A DNA stretch of 20,978 nucleotides from Trachelipus rathkii (Eukaryota > Arthropoda > Malacostraca > Isopoda > Trachelipodidae), in contig JABUQX010004620.1 in assembly GCA_015478945.1 (NCBI GenBank), forward strand, positions 22,501-43,478. Direction: 5' to 3'. The notes below the pieces were generated by a model, which was not told the origin of the DNA, ran no database searches, and worked only from the letters and a program-made list of their open reading frames with translations. This document shows positions 1-9,347 of this stretch, piece after piece; the first letter of the stretch is position 1, and each line of letters opens with the position of its first letter. Both the position numbers and the translations under genes were made by a program.

Positions 1-624
1 ATGAGCTGCACAATGAATGTATTCTGCATTTGGAACAATTTTCTATATACGAGCCTGAAGTCCTGAATATTTCTCTTACATATTTGCTCTTCATCATAGC
101 CTTGACCTCTGCATTTTTCTAATTTAATGTTTTTGTTATCTAATACCTTAATTATTTGTTTTTTCAAAGTTTTCGGCACTGTTCTCTGTATGTTATAAAA
201 ACCCACAATTTCTTATTCAGCTTAGATACAACGATTTCTTTTTCAGGTCATTCCCCAACTTCCCCCCCCCCCAAAAAAAAATGGACATAAATTCGGAATT
301 TTCAAGCCGAATTTTTGACGCCTATAACACCACCTGAAAACTTTTTTCGCCTCTAAAACGTTTGTTTCAGGTGTTTCCTGTGACTGGTAGTCATTCTTTC
401 AAAATTTTTAATTTTTCAAAACCCATGTTTTTGACATTTTTCGTATCAACTTTCAGAATTTTTTTTCGAAATGACTTCAAACTTGAAATATGCATAGATA
501 GGTCCATTACCTGCAATAGTCAAAGAGGATTTTTGGATTTTTTGAGTTTGCAATTTCCAAACCCACTTTTTTTGTATTTTGAAATGAAAAATTGCGATAC
601 TTTTTTTCCTGTTCGGGCGGAGTG
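1..624. other. AT-rich spacer, no gene
   Basis: I see no supportable gene here. The open frame at 362-649 is rich in Phe and Ser from T-runs and resembles no family I know. A run of 11 C followed by 9 A lies at 262-281. Several short copies of a motif around CCTGAAAA or its complement (near 243, 332 and 367) hint at degraded members of the repeat that is clearer at 629-1004. Confidence 0.6.
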
Positions 625-628
625 GGTG

Positions 629-1004
629 AAATTTTCAGGGCATATGTAGTCGGGGAGAGGCACATTTTTTACTTAGATAATTTCTTTGTATATGCAATAG
701 TTTTGGATTTTGTTCTTGGAACAAATTTTCCAAAAAAAAATTTTTTTGAAAATTTTTAAAAAATTTTCTTTTGAATATACAAAAAAAGTTATTTAAGTAA
801 AAAGGATGCGTCTTGTCCTACTATACAAGCCCTGAAAATTTGATGTTGATCGGATGAGTAGAAAAAAAATATATCGAATTTTCACTTTTCCAAAAATTCA
901 AATGTTTGAAAAAGTGAAATATTGGGATATTTTTTTTATACTTGTCCGATCAACATCAAATTTTCAGGGCTTGTATAGTCGGGCGAGATGCATCTTTTTC
1001 ACTT
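629..1004. repeat. Three alternately oriented copies of one repeat (two hairpins sharing an arm)
   Basis: Segment 629-700 is matched in inverted orientation by 769-842. The same inverted segment, extended to 795-899, is matched again by 900-1004. The best-paired part is 820-854 against 945-979, a perfect 35-bp inverted repeat; flanking sequence pairs imperfectly over about 100 bp. The three copies thus run +, -, +, and the middle arm can fold with either neighbour. There is no coding content. It could be a hairpin-type MITE, a decayed terminal repeat, or satellite-like units inserted head to head. An AT microsatellite begins directly after the last copy. Confidence 0.75.
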
Positions 1005-1006
1005 CT

Positions 1007-1016
1007 ACATATATAT

Positions 1017-1050
<34 letters not shown>

Positions 1051-1121
1051 ATATTATATAATATATATATATTTATTTATCTTTTTTATATATATACTAT
1101 ATATTATATATATATATATAT
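1007..1121. repeat. (AT)n microsatellite, interrupted
   Basis: An AT dinucleotide tract broken by short T-rich interruptions around 1071-1086. It abuts the right arm of the inverted repeat at 900-1004. Confidence 0.9.
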
Positions 1122-1180
1122 TGTGTAAATTATCTGTTTTTTTATATTTCATATATTCTTTCTTTTAGTCTTCGCAATTA

Positions 1181-1245
1181 TGGGCCCCTTTACCTACGTG
1201 GGCCCCCCCGCACCGCGGGGTCTGCGGGGCCGTTAGTTACGCCCC
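1181..1245. other. GC-rich patch, probable transposon-end remnant
   Basis: A sharp GC island, with C and G runs and a GTTAGTTACGCCCCTG-like end, inside very AT-rich DNA. Such GC-rich ends next to TTACGCC are familiar from DNA-transposon termini in invertebrate genomes. I see no matching opposite end, so this is a remnant at best. The 5' LTR of the first gypsy element starts directly after it. Confidence 0.3.
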
Positions 1246-2012
1246 TGCTTATAACATATATTTTATATTGTATCCAAATATAAATTTGGAAGAAATAGTA
1301 AGTTAAACCTAGATTGCATTTTCTATAAAAAAAAAACAAGAGAATTTGAAGAAAACGAATTCAGATTTTATGAAAAAGCATTTTTATCAATTTTTCTGAA
1401 CAAAATACATTTTTTCTTAACTTTTATTAGATGTATTTCTAATTGTAATATGTTACTAAATAATGTAATTTCTATTGTAATATATATTATTTCATAGCAT
1501 TTTATATATGTTATCTTATTTATGTAAATAACTTGTATTTTAGTTCGATTTATAAGAACATGTATTACATTGTCATTTTGTCACCAAAAGTAGGTTTCAT
1601 CTGTAGAAAATCCTGGCTCGAGCCCAGTGCAATGAGATTTTTATATATAAGCTTTTTTTTTAATTTTTTTATTTAAAAAGCAAGCATTGCAACAAGGATG
1701 TTGAATATATTCTAATGTAAATCTTAATAAATCAATCAAAAACAAAAAGCTGTTTAATCCCTACTCTATAGAGATATGTAAAAAAAGGGTTATAGTGACT
1801 TATGTTGCTGGTTCATTAGCGTCATATAAAGTTTCTGCAAGCGAAAGAAGGAGACTCCAAGAGAGAAAGGAAATAACACCCCGGTACCTGTGTATTTAGG
1901 TTTCACGAGTTAAATGGAAATATTACGAGAAACTTCAAAAGAACAATCAACAATTACCTGTGCAGTGGAGGAATATGAAATAAAGATATAATTAGAACTC
2001 CTTCACTTCATA
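1246..2012 (+). repeat. 5' LTR of the degenerate gypsy element
   Basis: It aligns with 5440-6075 over most of its length. Shared landmarks include a TGTATCCAA block, a TATGTTACTAAATAATGTAA block, the polyadenylation signal region, and the CTTATGTTGCTG and GTGCAGTGGAGGAATA blocks near the end. The copies differ by many substitutions and indels. The largest is about 94 bp present here (about 1536-1629) and absent from the 3' LTR. The start is uncertain by about 10 bp; the end is set by the PBS candidate at 2015. Confidence 0.8.
1726..1731 (+). promoter_or_regulatory. Polyadenylation signal AATAAA in the 5' LTR
   Basis: AATAAA lies in a block that is almost unchanged between the two LTRs (partner at 5799-5804). 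Its conservation in otherwise diverged LTRs fits the element's own RNA 3'-end signal. This is inferred from position and conservation only. Confidence 0.55.
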
Positions 2013-2014
2013 AT

Positions 2015-2032
2015 TGGTGACTTAGAAAGAAG
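2015..2032 (+). other. tRNA primer-binding site candidate
   Basis: TGGTGACTTAGAAAGAAG starts within a few bases of the 5' LTR end. PBSs start with TGG, the complement of tRNA CCA, and many invertebrate gypsy elements have TGGTGACC at this place. The later bases look mutated, so I do not name a tRNA. Confidence 0.5.
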
Positions 2033-2152
2033 AGCACCCGCTCAAGACTCAAGAAGAAGAAGAAACACACTCTCTCAAGAAAAGGCCTTCTGACGACAAA
2101 CAACCGCAGCGCAGCCCCTAGCAGAAGGAGGAGAAACCATCGCCGGATCAAG

Positions 2153-2800
2153 GTGAAACCTCTAGTGTTTTCAGAGATTTCAGTTCCAACCTGGTTCAGA
2201 GTCTTAAAGGCACAATTTCACCCTGGAAAAATAACCTCGGAGAAGACAAAGTACTTCTACGTTCTCTCCCAGCTGCCCACGGACGACCGTATTTCCTCTG
2301 CAGAACTCGATGCTCATGCTTACACTCCGCTGAGGAAAGCAGTCATTACTATCTACGAGAAAAGTAAAACGGATATTTATTCAACCAGTTTATGTCCAAA
2401 CAAACAGTAGCAAGCCTTCTCTTCATCTATGAGAAATGCTTCGTTATGGTGCCAAGTTAAAGATTGGAGAAGACATCATCGGAATGAAGTTCTTGAAGAT
2501 TCTCCCAACCAACATTCGACCAACTATGGCTTCACCGACAGCCCTCATCCTTGAACTACTTGGTGAACTAGCAAATGATCTGGTTGTTTTGCTATCGTCT
2601 GCTCCTATCACAGCTGTGTCCACAGCAACGACTACGCAGGTAACTACATCGGCAACAGGAACACCTGTGGGACTGCGTCCATATGGTAAAAATCAAAGGT
2701 CCCACGTCTGCCGTGCCCACATTTATTTCACTTAACAGGCAAGAACATGCAGGCCATGGTGCAAATGGCCCGACAAATCTAATGTACAGGTGCAATCCTT
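2153..2800 (+). pseudogene. gag: gag remnant of the degenerate gypsy element
   Basis: Gag coats the element RNA in a cytoplasmic particle. The first frame (2153-2410, 85 codons) carries a Mag-type capsid pattern: a WF pair, FHPGKITSEKTKY, then a leucine-rich stretch. A second frame from 2436 gives FLKILPTNIRPTMAS followed by LELLGELAND, which fits the next capsid helices. It is shifted in register relative to the first frame, so a frameshift lies near 2400-2436. Near 2708 a VCRAHIYF stretch sits where Mag-type Gags have a Cys/His motif, but it is badly worn. An upstream part of the protein is missing or unrecognisable. The gag family assignment is fairly safe; nothing here can make functional Gag. 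Confidence 0.65.
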
Positions 2801-2869
2801 GTCTCGCCTCTCTTCTATATCTTCTTTTCCTGTACCAACGGAAAACTAGAAGAGCGAGCTGATTGCTGC

Positions 2870-3190
2870 GCCATAATCAGTTCGCAACTTACTATCAATG
2901 TCACAGTATCTGGAGCAGATACTCTCTTTCTCCTAGGCACTGGCGCCTCGGTTTCAAGCCTACTTTCTTCGATGGTAACCAACATGTCCCTATTTTCGAC
3001 TAAAGTCAATTGTTCTGCAGCCACTGGCTCCCCTATCAAATGTCACGGTGAGATAGCGACATATATAAGACGCTGCGTCGAGAATTTAATTGCACTTTCA
3101 TATTAGTTGATATCGCAATGCCAATCTTGGGTATGAATTTTTTACACCAATACAACTTAATTATAGATTGTGGGAAGAAAAAACTAAGAC
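2870..3190 (+). pseudogene. Aspartic protease remnant with GTGA in place of D[ST]GA
   Basis: Retrotransposon protease would cut the Gag-Pol polyprotein. The frame from about 2870 reads VTVSGADTLFLLGTGASVSS, which aligns with the protease active site. The catalytic Asp codon position (2936-2938) is GGC, Gly, so the motif is GTGA. The frame later shifts by one near 3080-3090. It then gives FILVDIAMPILGMNFLHQY, matching the ILGxDFL helix at the protease C-terminus. Loss of the catalytic Asp plus a frameshift make it dead. Assignment rests on the two motifs in the right order between gag and RT. Confidence 0.65.
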
Positions 3191-3299
3191 AAATACGTCT
3201 CTTCTAGCACCTCTTGAAGTCTCTTCTCAGGAAATTCCTTCGTTACAAATCAACGCCAACATTGAAGACTAATATCACATCTTTGCTTCAAGAGTTTCC

Positions 3300-3782
3300 A
3301 CTATTAACTTCTTGACTTGACGAACATCAAGTTTAATCCAAAAGGATCTGTTCAATACATAGAGACTAGTGATTCTCCTCCAGTGTTTGCAAGATCTCGC
3401 CATCTTCCTGAAAATAAACTAAAAGCACCAAAAGCAAAAATCAACACTCTCTTGAAGAAGGGAATCGTCCGACCTTCCAAGTCTTCTTGGGCTTCTCCGC
3501 TCCGTTTGATGCTAAATTTAAACCCCTGTAACTTGGAGGCCTTGTGGTGATTACAGATCTTTGAATGCTATTACTAAAAAAGATGGGTATCCACTTCCTC
3601 ATATTCAAAGTCTCTCACAACGTCTAAATGGATCAACAATCTTTACCAAAATAGATCTTCAGAGGACATATCAACAGATTCAATACGACCGGAGGACATC
3701 GAAAAGACTGCCATAACAAACCCATTTTGGCCTTTTTGAATATGTTTCTATGCCATTTGGTTTACTCAGTTTTACCCAGTTT
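3300..3782 (+). pseudogene. pol: Reverse transcriptase remnant, catalytic core deleted
   Basis: RT fingers and palm are recognisable. 3317-3520 gives SPPVFARSRHLPENK, KAKINTLLKKGIVRPSKSS and WASPL. After a frameshift near 3530 come WRPCGDYRSLNAITKKDGYP and FTKIDLQRTYQQI, with the first catalytic Asp of the palm still present. More shifts follow around 3690-3760, ending in an FEYVSMPFGL-type stretch. The sequence then jumps directly to an RNase H motif at 3783. The YxDD box, the rest of the palm, the thumb and the first part of RNase H are missing, several hundred bases relative to a normal gypsy pol. It cannot function. Confidence 0.8.
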
Positions 3783-4075
3783 TCGACCGTGAACTTCTAG
3801 CAGTCTATAATATTCTGTTCTTCATTTCAAGCATATGTTAGAAGGAATAATGTCATCTTGTGCACTGATCACAAACCTCTTATCTCAGCTTTCTACAGTA
3901 GAAATCAAGAAAAAAGTGATCGTCAGCAACGTCATCTTTCTGTCTTAACATAATATGTCTATCCAATAACCTACCTTAGAGGAGCAGATAATATTGTGGC
4001 AAATGCTTTTTCCCGAATATCATCGGTAACAGTAGATGCCTTCGATTTACCTGCTATCGCTCGTCTTCAATCAAC
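3783..4075 (+). pseudogene. pol: RNase H remnant of the degenerate gypsy element
   Basis: RNase H removes the RNA strand during cDNA synthesis. The segment opens with FDRELLAVY, a motif that normally follows YST in gypsy RNase H. Next is a stretch ending in CTDHKPLISAF, which carries the TDHKPL signature. The tail gives YLRGADNIVANAFSRIS, matching the usual G.DN..AD.LSR end with A in place of D. A stop falls near 3950. The N-terminal strand with the first acidic residue is lost in the deletion that joins this segment to the RT. Confidence 0.75.
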
Positions 4076-4139
4076 GGATGAAGAAACTCCCACTTTTCAG
4101 TCAAGTCTTCATTCTTACCCTCTACAAGATAATTTTCAA

Positions 4140-5170
4140 GTTTGATGTAATACTTCATCAGCTTTTCCACGACCATTTTTGACAAAATCTTGTCGTAAAC
4201 AGATTTTCAACAATTTCCACCAGATGTCTCATCCTGGAGTTGAGGCTTCTCTGCGTCTTATAAAGACTAGGTATTTCTGGCCTAACATGGATCGGAACAT
4301 CAGAATTTTTGTTCGTTCTTGTCAACAGCGCCAACTTTAAAAAATTCAACGCCATACGAAACCATCTATTGCTCCCATGAAAATTCTGCCACAGCGCTTT
4401 GAAACAGTATATATAAGCATAGGACCATTACCTCCATCCTCTTTTACCAATAATTCAGCTCCAGTCTTCAGATATCTTCTCACCTGCATCGCCAAGAACA
4501 CTAAGTGGACAGAAGTAATTACTCTAGTGAATACGACTTCAAAATCTGTCACATTTGCTTTCATACAATGGATATCAAGATTTGTAATTCCTATCTATGT
4601 AATCTCAAATAGAGGACCACAGTTTGAAGGAGAATTTTCATCGAACTATCAAATTTGATTCAATTTTACAGACTCTGGACAAGCGCTTACCACGCTTCAC
4701 CAAATGGCAAAATCAAAAGATTTCATCAATCTCTGAAGAGTGCTATCATGGCGCGGAAACAAGACTAGTTACTCTCTCTTCCAGTCATCATGCTAAGTCC
4801 TCGTTGCATTCCTGATGACTCTGGATTCTCTCCTTTTCAAGCAGTAACCGGAAAAACACCTCTTGTTGTCCCATAGAATTTCTTTAAGCACCTAAAAACA
4901 GATTCTTACAACGACATCATGAAAAAATTTATGGCTTAAATGAAACAACTGGATTTTCGACAGCTACATCTCTTTATCCCTCCAGTGCTTCATCATATAT
5001 TCAAGCCGAACTTCAAACCTGTTCCCATATCTTTCTTCGAATCGATCGCATTCGGAAGAGTCTGGAAGCACCTTATTTTGGCCCTTACAAGGTTCTTCAA
5101 CGGATGGATCGATGCTACAAGATCTATATAACCTCCTGATGGACAGACGGATGTCGTTTCAATTGGTCGT
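4140..5170 (+). pseudogene. pol: Integrase remnant lacking its first two catalytic Asp
   Basis: Integrase would insert the cDNA. The zinc-binding N-domain is readable as FHQMSHPGVEASLRLIKTRY followed by RSCQQRQ, where the second Cys of the usual CxxC has become Arg. The core from 4377 includes ETVYISIGPLPPS; the first catalytic Asp position (4416-4418) is Ser. In VISNRGPQFE the second Asp position (4608-4610) is Asn. The third part shifts frame at about 4650-4690 and shows AYHASPNGKIKRFHQSLKSA. A C-terminal APYFGPYKVLQRMD stretch near 5072-5110 matches the GPY/F-type tail. With both Asp gone and several shifts and stops, it is a clear pseudogene. Confidence 0.8.
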
Positions 5171-5189
5171 TTGAAACCTTCCTTCGCAG

Positions 5190-5275
5190 ATGGTTCCTCA
5201 ATCGGATGATGATTCGCCTCCGCAAATGGTTCCTCAGTCTGATAATAATTCGCCTTCACAGATGGTTCCTCAATA
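5190..5275 (+). repeat. 36-bp tandem repeat encoding a 12-residue unit near the end of pol
   Basis: Two full 36-bp units (5190-5225, 5226-5261) and a 14-bp partial third. In one frame each unit reads MVPQSD, two acidic or Asn residues, SP, P/S and Q. Unit length is a multiple of three, so copies arose without changing frame. It follows the GPY/F-type end of integrase, so it sits in the variable C-terminal tail of Pol. A stop occurs in the partial third unit. The rest to 5400 reads like a basic RRNPVRRVRF tail in another frame. Confidence 0.8.
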
Positions 5276-5439
5276 AGATGTTTATTCAACCTTCACAGAC
5301 AGTCATTTCATCTACTGAACATCAGGGACAAGCTTTAGTGTCTAGACGTAACCCAGTACGTAGGGTACGTTTTCAGAGATTAATTAAATTTAGTGTTTAA
5401 AATTTAATTTAGTGATCAAAGTGCTCCGCTTTTTGGGCG

Positions 5440-6072
5440 CTTAGTATTATATATTAATCGTATTATATATAATTTATATTGTATCCAAGGGTAAATTTAA
5501 GTGTGAAATAGTGAAGTTAAAACTAAGAGAATTAAAAGAAAAAATTCCGATTTAGTGGATTAGCAATTTCATTAATTTTCGGAACAAAATAAGCTTTTTC
5601 CTAACTTTTATTAGATGTATTCCGCAGTGTAATATGTTACTAAATAATGTAATTTCTATTGTAATATAATATTTTATATCATATTTTATATCTTATTTAT
5701 GTAAATAACTTGCGATGAGATTTTTATATGTAACATTTTTTTTATTTAAATCGTAAGCATTGCAATGGGGATGTCGGATATATTCTAATGTAAATCTTAA
5801 TAAATCAATCAAAAACAAATAGCTGTTTAATCCCTACTATATTAAGATAGGTAAAAAAAAAAGTTATAACGACTTATGTTGCTGATTCATTAGCATCATA
5901 CAAAGTTTCTGTAAGCGAAAGGTGACTAACAGAGAAAGGAAATAATACCCTGGTACCTGTCTATTTAGGTTTCACAAGGTAAAAGTAGTTGTTACCGTAC
6001 GTGAAACTTCAAAAGAACAATCAACTACTACTTGTGCAGTGGAGGAATAAGAAGAAAAGAGATAACTACAAC

Positions 6073-6075
<3 letters not shown>
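5440..6075 (+). repeat. 3' LTR of the degenerate gypsy element
   Basis: It aligns with 1246-2012, including the AATAAA block at 5799-5804 and the GTGCAGTGGAGGAATA block near 6036-6051. It lacks about 94 bp found in the 5' LTR. Its last bases are lost in the AT tract that begins at about 6076. No clean polypurine tract is seen upstream. Confidence 0.8.
5799..5804 (+). promoter_or_regulatory. Polyadenylation signal AATAAA in the 3' LTR
   Basis: Same conserved block as 1726-1731 of the 5' LTR. In this LTR it would be the signal ending the element transcript. Confidence 0.55.

Positions 6076-6166
<91 letters not shown>
6076..6166. repeat. (AT)n microsatellite, about 90 bp, uninterrupted
   Basis: A pure AT tract between the 3' LTR of the gypsy element and the left end of the mariner-like element. 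Apparent Tyr-Ile coding frames through it are an artefact of the repeat. Confidence 0.95.
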
Positions 6167-6170
<4 letters not shown>

Positions 6171-6286
6171 GATTCAAAACCTCTGCGTCAAACTCGGAGG
6201 GCTGATAGAGCAAACGATAAGGAACATTTATTGTTAAATAACCTATGTTGTATGACGCTTCGTTTCAAAATTACGGATGATATAAG
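6167..6286 (+). repeat. Left terminal inverted repeat of the mariner-like element
   Basis: It pairs with 7219-7341 over about 120 bp. Shared blocks include AACTCGGAGGGCTGATAGAG and ATGTTGTATGACGCTTCGTT and an ACGGATGAT end, with scattered mismatches and indels. A shorter, diverged echo of its inner part follows at about 6296-6330 in the same orientation. Confidence 0.85.
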
Positions 6287-6372
6287 ATACACTAGTTTAT
6301 GTTGTGTGACGCGTCGCATGTAGTTACCGACGACTTAGGTTACTCGATTTTAATGTGTTTGTGCGTGCGTAC

Positions 6373-7014
6373 ATGTTTGCTCGCCTTCATCAGCGCCTTC
6401 GAGATAATGGGACCCTTCGTCCCCGGTGCATTGGTGGAAGACCACGTAATACGAGGACTCCTGCGTTTGAAGAAGAGGTGCTTGAGAGAGTCGCACGTCT
6501 TTTTTACAGATGAGGCGTGCTTCACACGTGATGGCTACTTCAACAGCAGAAACAGCCACATATGGAACGAGGACAATCCGCACGCAATGTTCATCAGAGT
6601 TCACCAGGCGAAATTTACCGTAAAAATCTGTGGTGGAATTCTTGGGGACTATCTGCTGGGACCTGTCATTATTCCGCACCGTTTGGATGGACCTGCGTAC
6701 CTGCAACTACTCCAGAAACACGCTTCCGCAGCTCAATGGAAGACATACCGCGCTTGCGACCCGCAGAAGACATGTGGTTCCAACATGATGGTGCTCCAGC
6801 GCACTTCAGCCACAAGTACGGGCGCATCTGAACAGAGTCTACACTGACAAATGGATAGGGAGAGGGGGACCTATTGCGTGGCCTGCAAGATCGCCCGACC
6901 TCACGCCCCTAGATTATTTTCTTTGGGGGCATGTGAAGTGTTGTGCACATTAACCCAATCAACACAAACGAATGTAATCCGGTACAGGGCAGACACTTTG
7001 AACACCACCTCTAA
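6373..7014 (+). pseudogene. Tc1/mariner-superfamily transposase, internally deleted
   Basis: The transposase would cut out and reinsert the element at TA sites. From 6373 one frame gives MFARLHQRLRDNGTLRP then GGRPRNTRTPAFEEEVLERV, the N-terminal helix-turn-helix region of an arthropod-common family. Near 6500 it jumps in another frame to FFTDEACFTRDGYFNS, with the first catalytic Asp at 6509-6511; about 100 residues between are missing. The core continues to about 6720, shifts frame, and gives MWFQHDGAPAHFS (second Asp 6787-6789). After one more shift comes IGRGGPIAWPARSPDLTPLD (third Asp 6912-6914). The last two Asp are about 41 residues apart. A second deletion joins FLWGHVK to a short GRHFEHHL end with stop at 7012-7014. 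All three catalytic Asp remain, but deletions and shifts make it dead. Confidence 0.8.
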
Positions 7015-7082
7015 TTTTCCCCAATAAAATGATTTCATAACAGCTACCATTGTTTGCTTTACAACTCGCGTCAAAACACATA

Positions 7083-7130
7083 CGTTATTTAACAAAATAT
7101 CCTTATTGTTACCTATCAACCCTCCGAGTA
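7083..7130 (-). repeat. Diverged partial copy of the right terminal inverted repeat
   Basis: This segment has the order TTATTTAACA, CTTATTGTTACC, TATCAACCCTCCGAG. It mirrors the inner-to-outer order of the right TIR at about 7263-7312 (TTATTTACAATAAATG, TATCAGCCCTCCGAG). It lies about 180 bp inside that TIR in the same orientation. It looks like an older end or a subterminal repeat. Confidence 0.45.
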
Positions 7131-7218
7131 CACAGATGTACGCACGCCACATACATACATAGGAATACCAAAAAAGTCGGTACGAGTAACGACCGTGTCA
7201 AACAACACACGTGGTTTA

Positions 7219-7339
7219 CTTACATCATCCGTAAACTTTAAAACGAAGCGTCATACAACATAGCTTATTTACAATAAATGTTCAATTTCGTTTGCTCTAT
7301 CAGCCCTCCGAGTTTGTCGCAGAGGTTTTGAAATCACAC

Positions 7340-7341
<2 letters not shown>
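7219..7341 (-). repeat. Right terminal inverted repeat of the mariner-like element
   Basis: Reverse complement of the left TIR (6167-6286) with scattered differences. Its outer end abuts an AT tract at 7343, the TA-type target. Confidence 0.85.
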
Positions 7342-7342
<1 letters not shown>

Positions 7343-7390
<48 letters not shown>

Positions 7391-7392
7391 AT

Positions 7393-7438
<46 letters not shown>

Positions 7439-7448
7439 ATATTATATA
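7343..7448. repeat. (AT)n microsatellite, interrupted
   Basis: An AT tract with a few single-base interruptions between the right TIR of the mariner-like element and the 5' LTR of the copia element. Together with 6076-6166 it is probably one tract split by the transposon. Confidence 0.9.
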
Positions 7449-7572
7449 TGATTTTAGGTACGTGTTGAAACAAAAGTAACGTATAACAAAGTAAGTGGGT
7501 AAACAGGGAATTCTACGGAAAAGGTTAGTAAAACATAAACACTGATAAGTGGGGTTATAGTTAATTATAACA
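7449..7572 (+). repeat. 5' LTR of the copia element (124 bp)
   Basis: Starts TGATTTTAGG and ends TTATAACA, giving TG...CA termini. It matches 12527-12654 with three substitutions and a T-run four bases shorter. No convincing PBS follows. A TCAGGGTATAGGG stretch at about 7585 weakly resembles the internal initiator-tRNA complement used by Drosophila copia, but about ten bases too far in. Confidence 0.85.
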
Positions 7573-8994
<1,422 letters not shown>

Positions 8995-8996
8995 GA

Positions 8997-9346
8997 GAAG
9001 AGAGTGATTGGTCAGAAAATGTTGAAGGAATTCTAGATACTGGGTGCGTAGCAACCATTTGTGGGGAGAAGTGACTAGGAAAGGTGCTAGTGAATATAAG
9101 TAGGGAAGACATTAAGAGAATGAATGAGGAACAAGAACCAATAAAAGGGCAGTATGTATTTGGGGAGAATAAGTATGAGGCCTTTAAAACTGTTAAGATA
9201 CCTTGTAGAGTAGGGGGAATTAAATTTTGGATTAGGACAGAAGTTGTAAAAGGAGAGATTTCGTGGTTAATAGGGAGACAGACTATGGAAAAAATGAAAG
9301 TAATGATAGATTTGAATAAAAAAAAAAGGTTATTTTGGGGGATTTA
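8997..9346 (+). pseudogene. pol: copia protease with two nonsense codons
   Basis: The frame from 8997 gives VEGILDTGCVATICG, with the aspartic protease DTG at 9036-9044. A TGA follows at 9072-9074, after which the same frame continues to about 9344. It includes ISWLIGRQTMEKMKVMIDL, which fits the hydrophobic LIGxxxM region of copia proteases. The frame ends at a TAG (9345-9347). Both stops are in frame with the protein before and after, so they look like point mutations. Confidence 0.75.
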
Positions 9347-9347
9347 G

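Larger units (their letters stand above)
1246..6075 (+). mobile_element. Degenerate Ty3/gypsy retrotransposon (Mag-like), two LTRs
   Basis: The element has two alignable LTRs, a PBS candidate just inside the left one, and remains of gag, protease, RT, RNase H and integrase in the gypsy order (integrase last). The coding part is a mosaic of short frames in all three registers with many stops, and the RT has lost its catalytic core. The Gag segment with a WF...F...IT...K..Y pattern and the RT segment ending in RPSKSSWASPL resemble Mag-type elements of invertebrates. Both edges are approximate, and the right edge runs into an AT microsatellite. No target-site duplication can be read. It is old and cannot act on its own. 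Confidence 0.85.
6166..7342 (+). mobile_element. Non-autonomous Tc1/mariner-superfamily transposon
   Basis: Ends are inverted repeats of about 120 bp and the insertion is at TA inside AT tracts, as expected for this superfamily, which duplicates TA. Inside is a deleted transposase with a DD41D-like signature. The left outer end reads TAGGGTGATTCAAAACCTC. The right end has the same sequence in reverse with small indels (CAGGTGTGATTTCAAAACC). A copy without intact transposase could move only with enzyme from elsewhere. Confidence 0.85.

Noticed and set aside
4993..5289. Minus-strand frame with repeated IEEPSAK/EPFAEA units
   Set aside because: The repetition is the reverse reading of the 36-bp tandem repeat in the gypsy pol tail, whose plus-strand context (integrase end) is clear.
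5989..6237. Open frame with a long Tyr-Ile repeat
   Set aside because: It is the translation of an (AT)n tract between two elements. The same applies to the Tyr-Ile frames at 7982-8302 (minus) and 14200-14464.
6901..7152. Minus-strand 83-codon frame inside the mariner-like element
   Set aside because: It covers the transposase C-terminus and 3' region in antisense and resembles nothing known to me.
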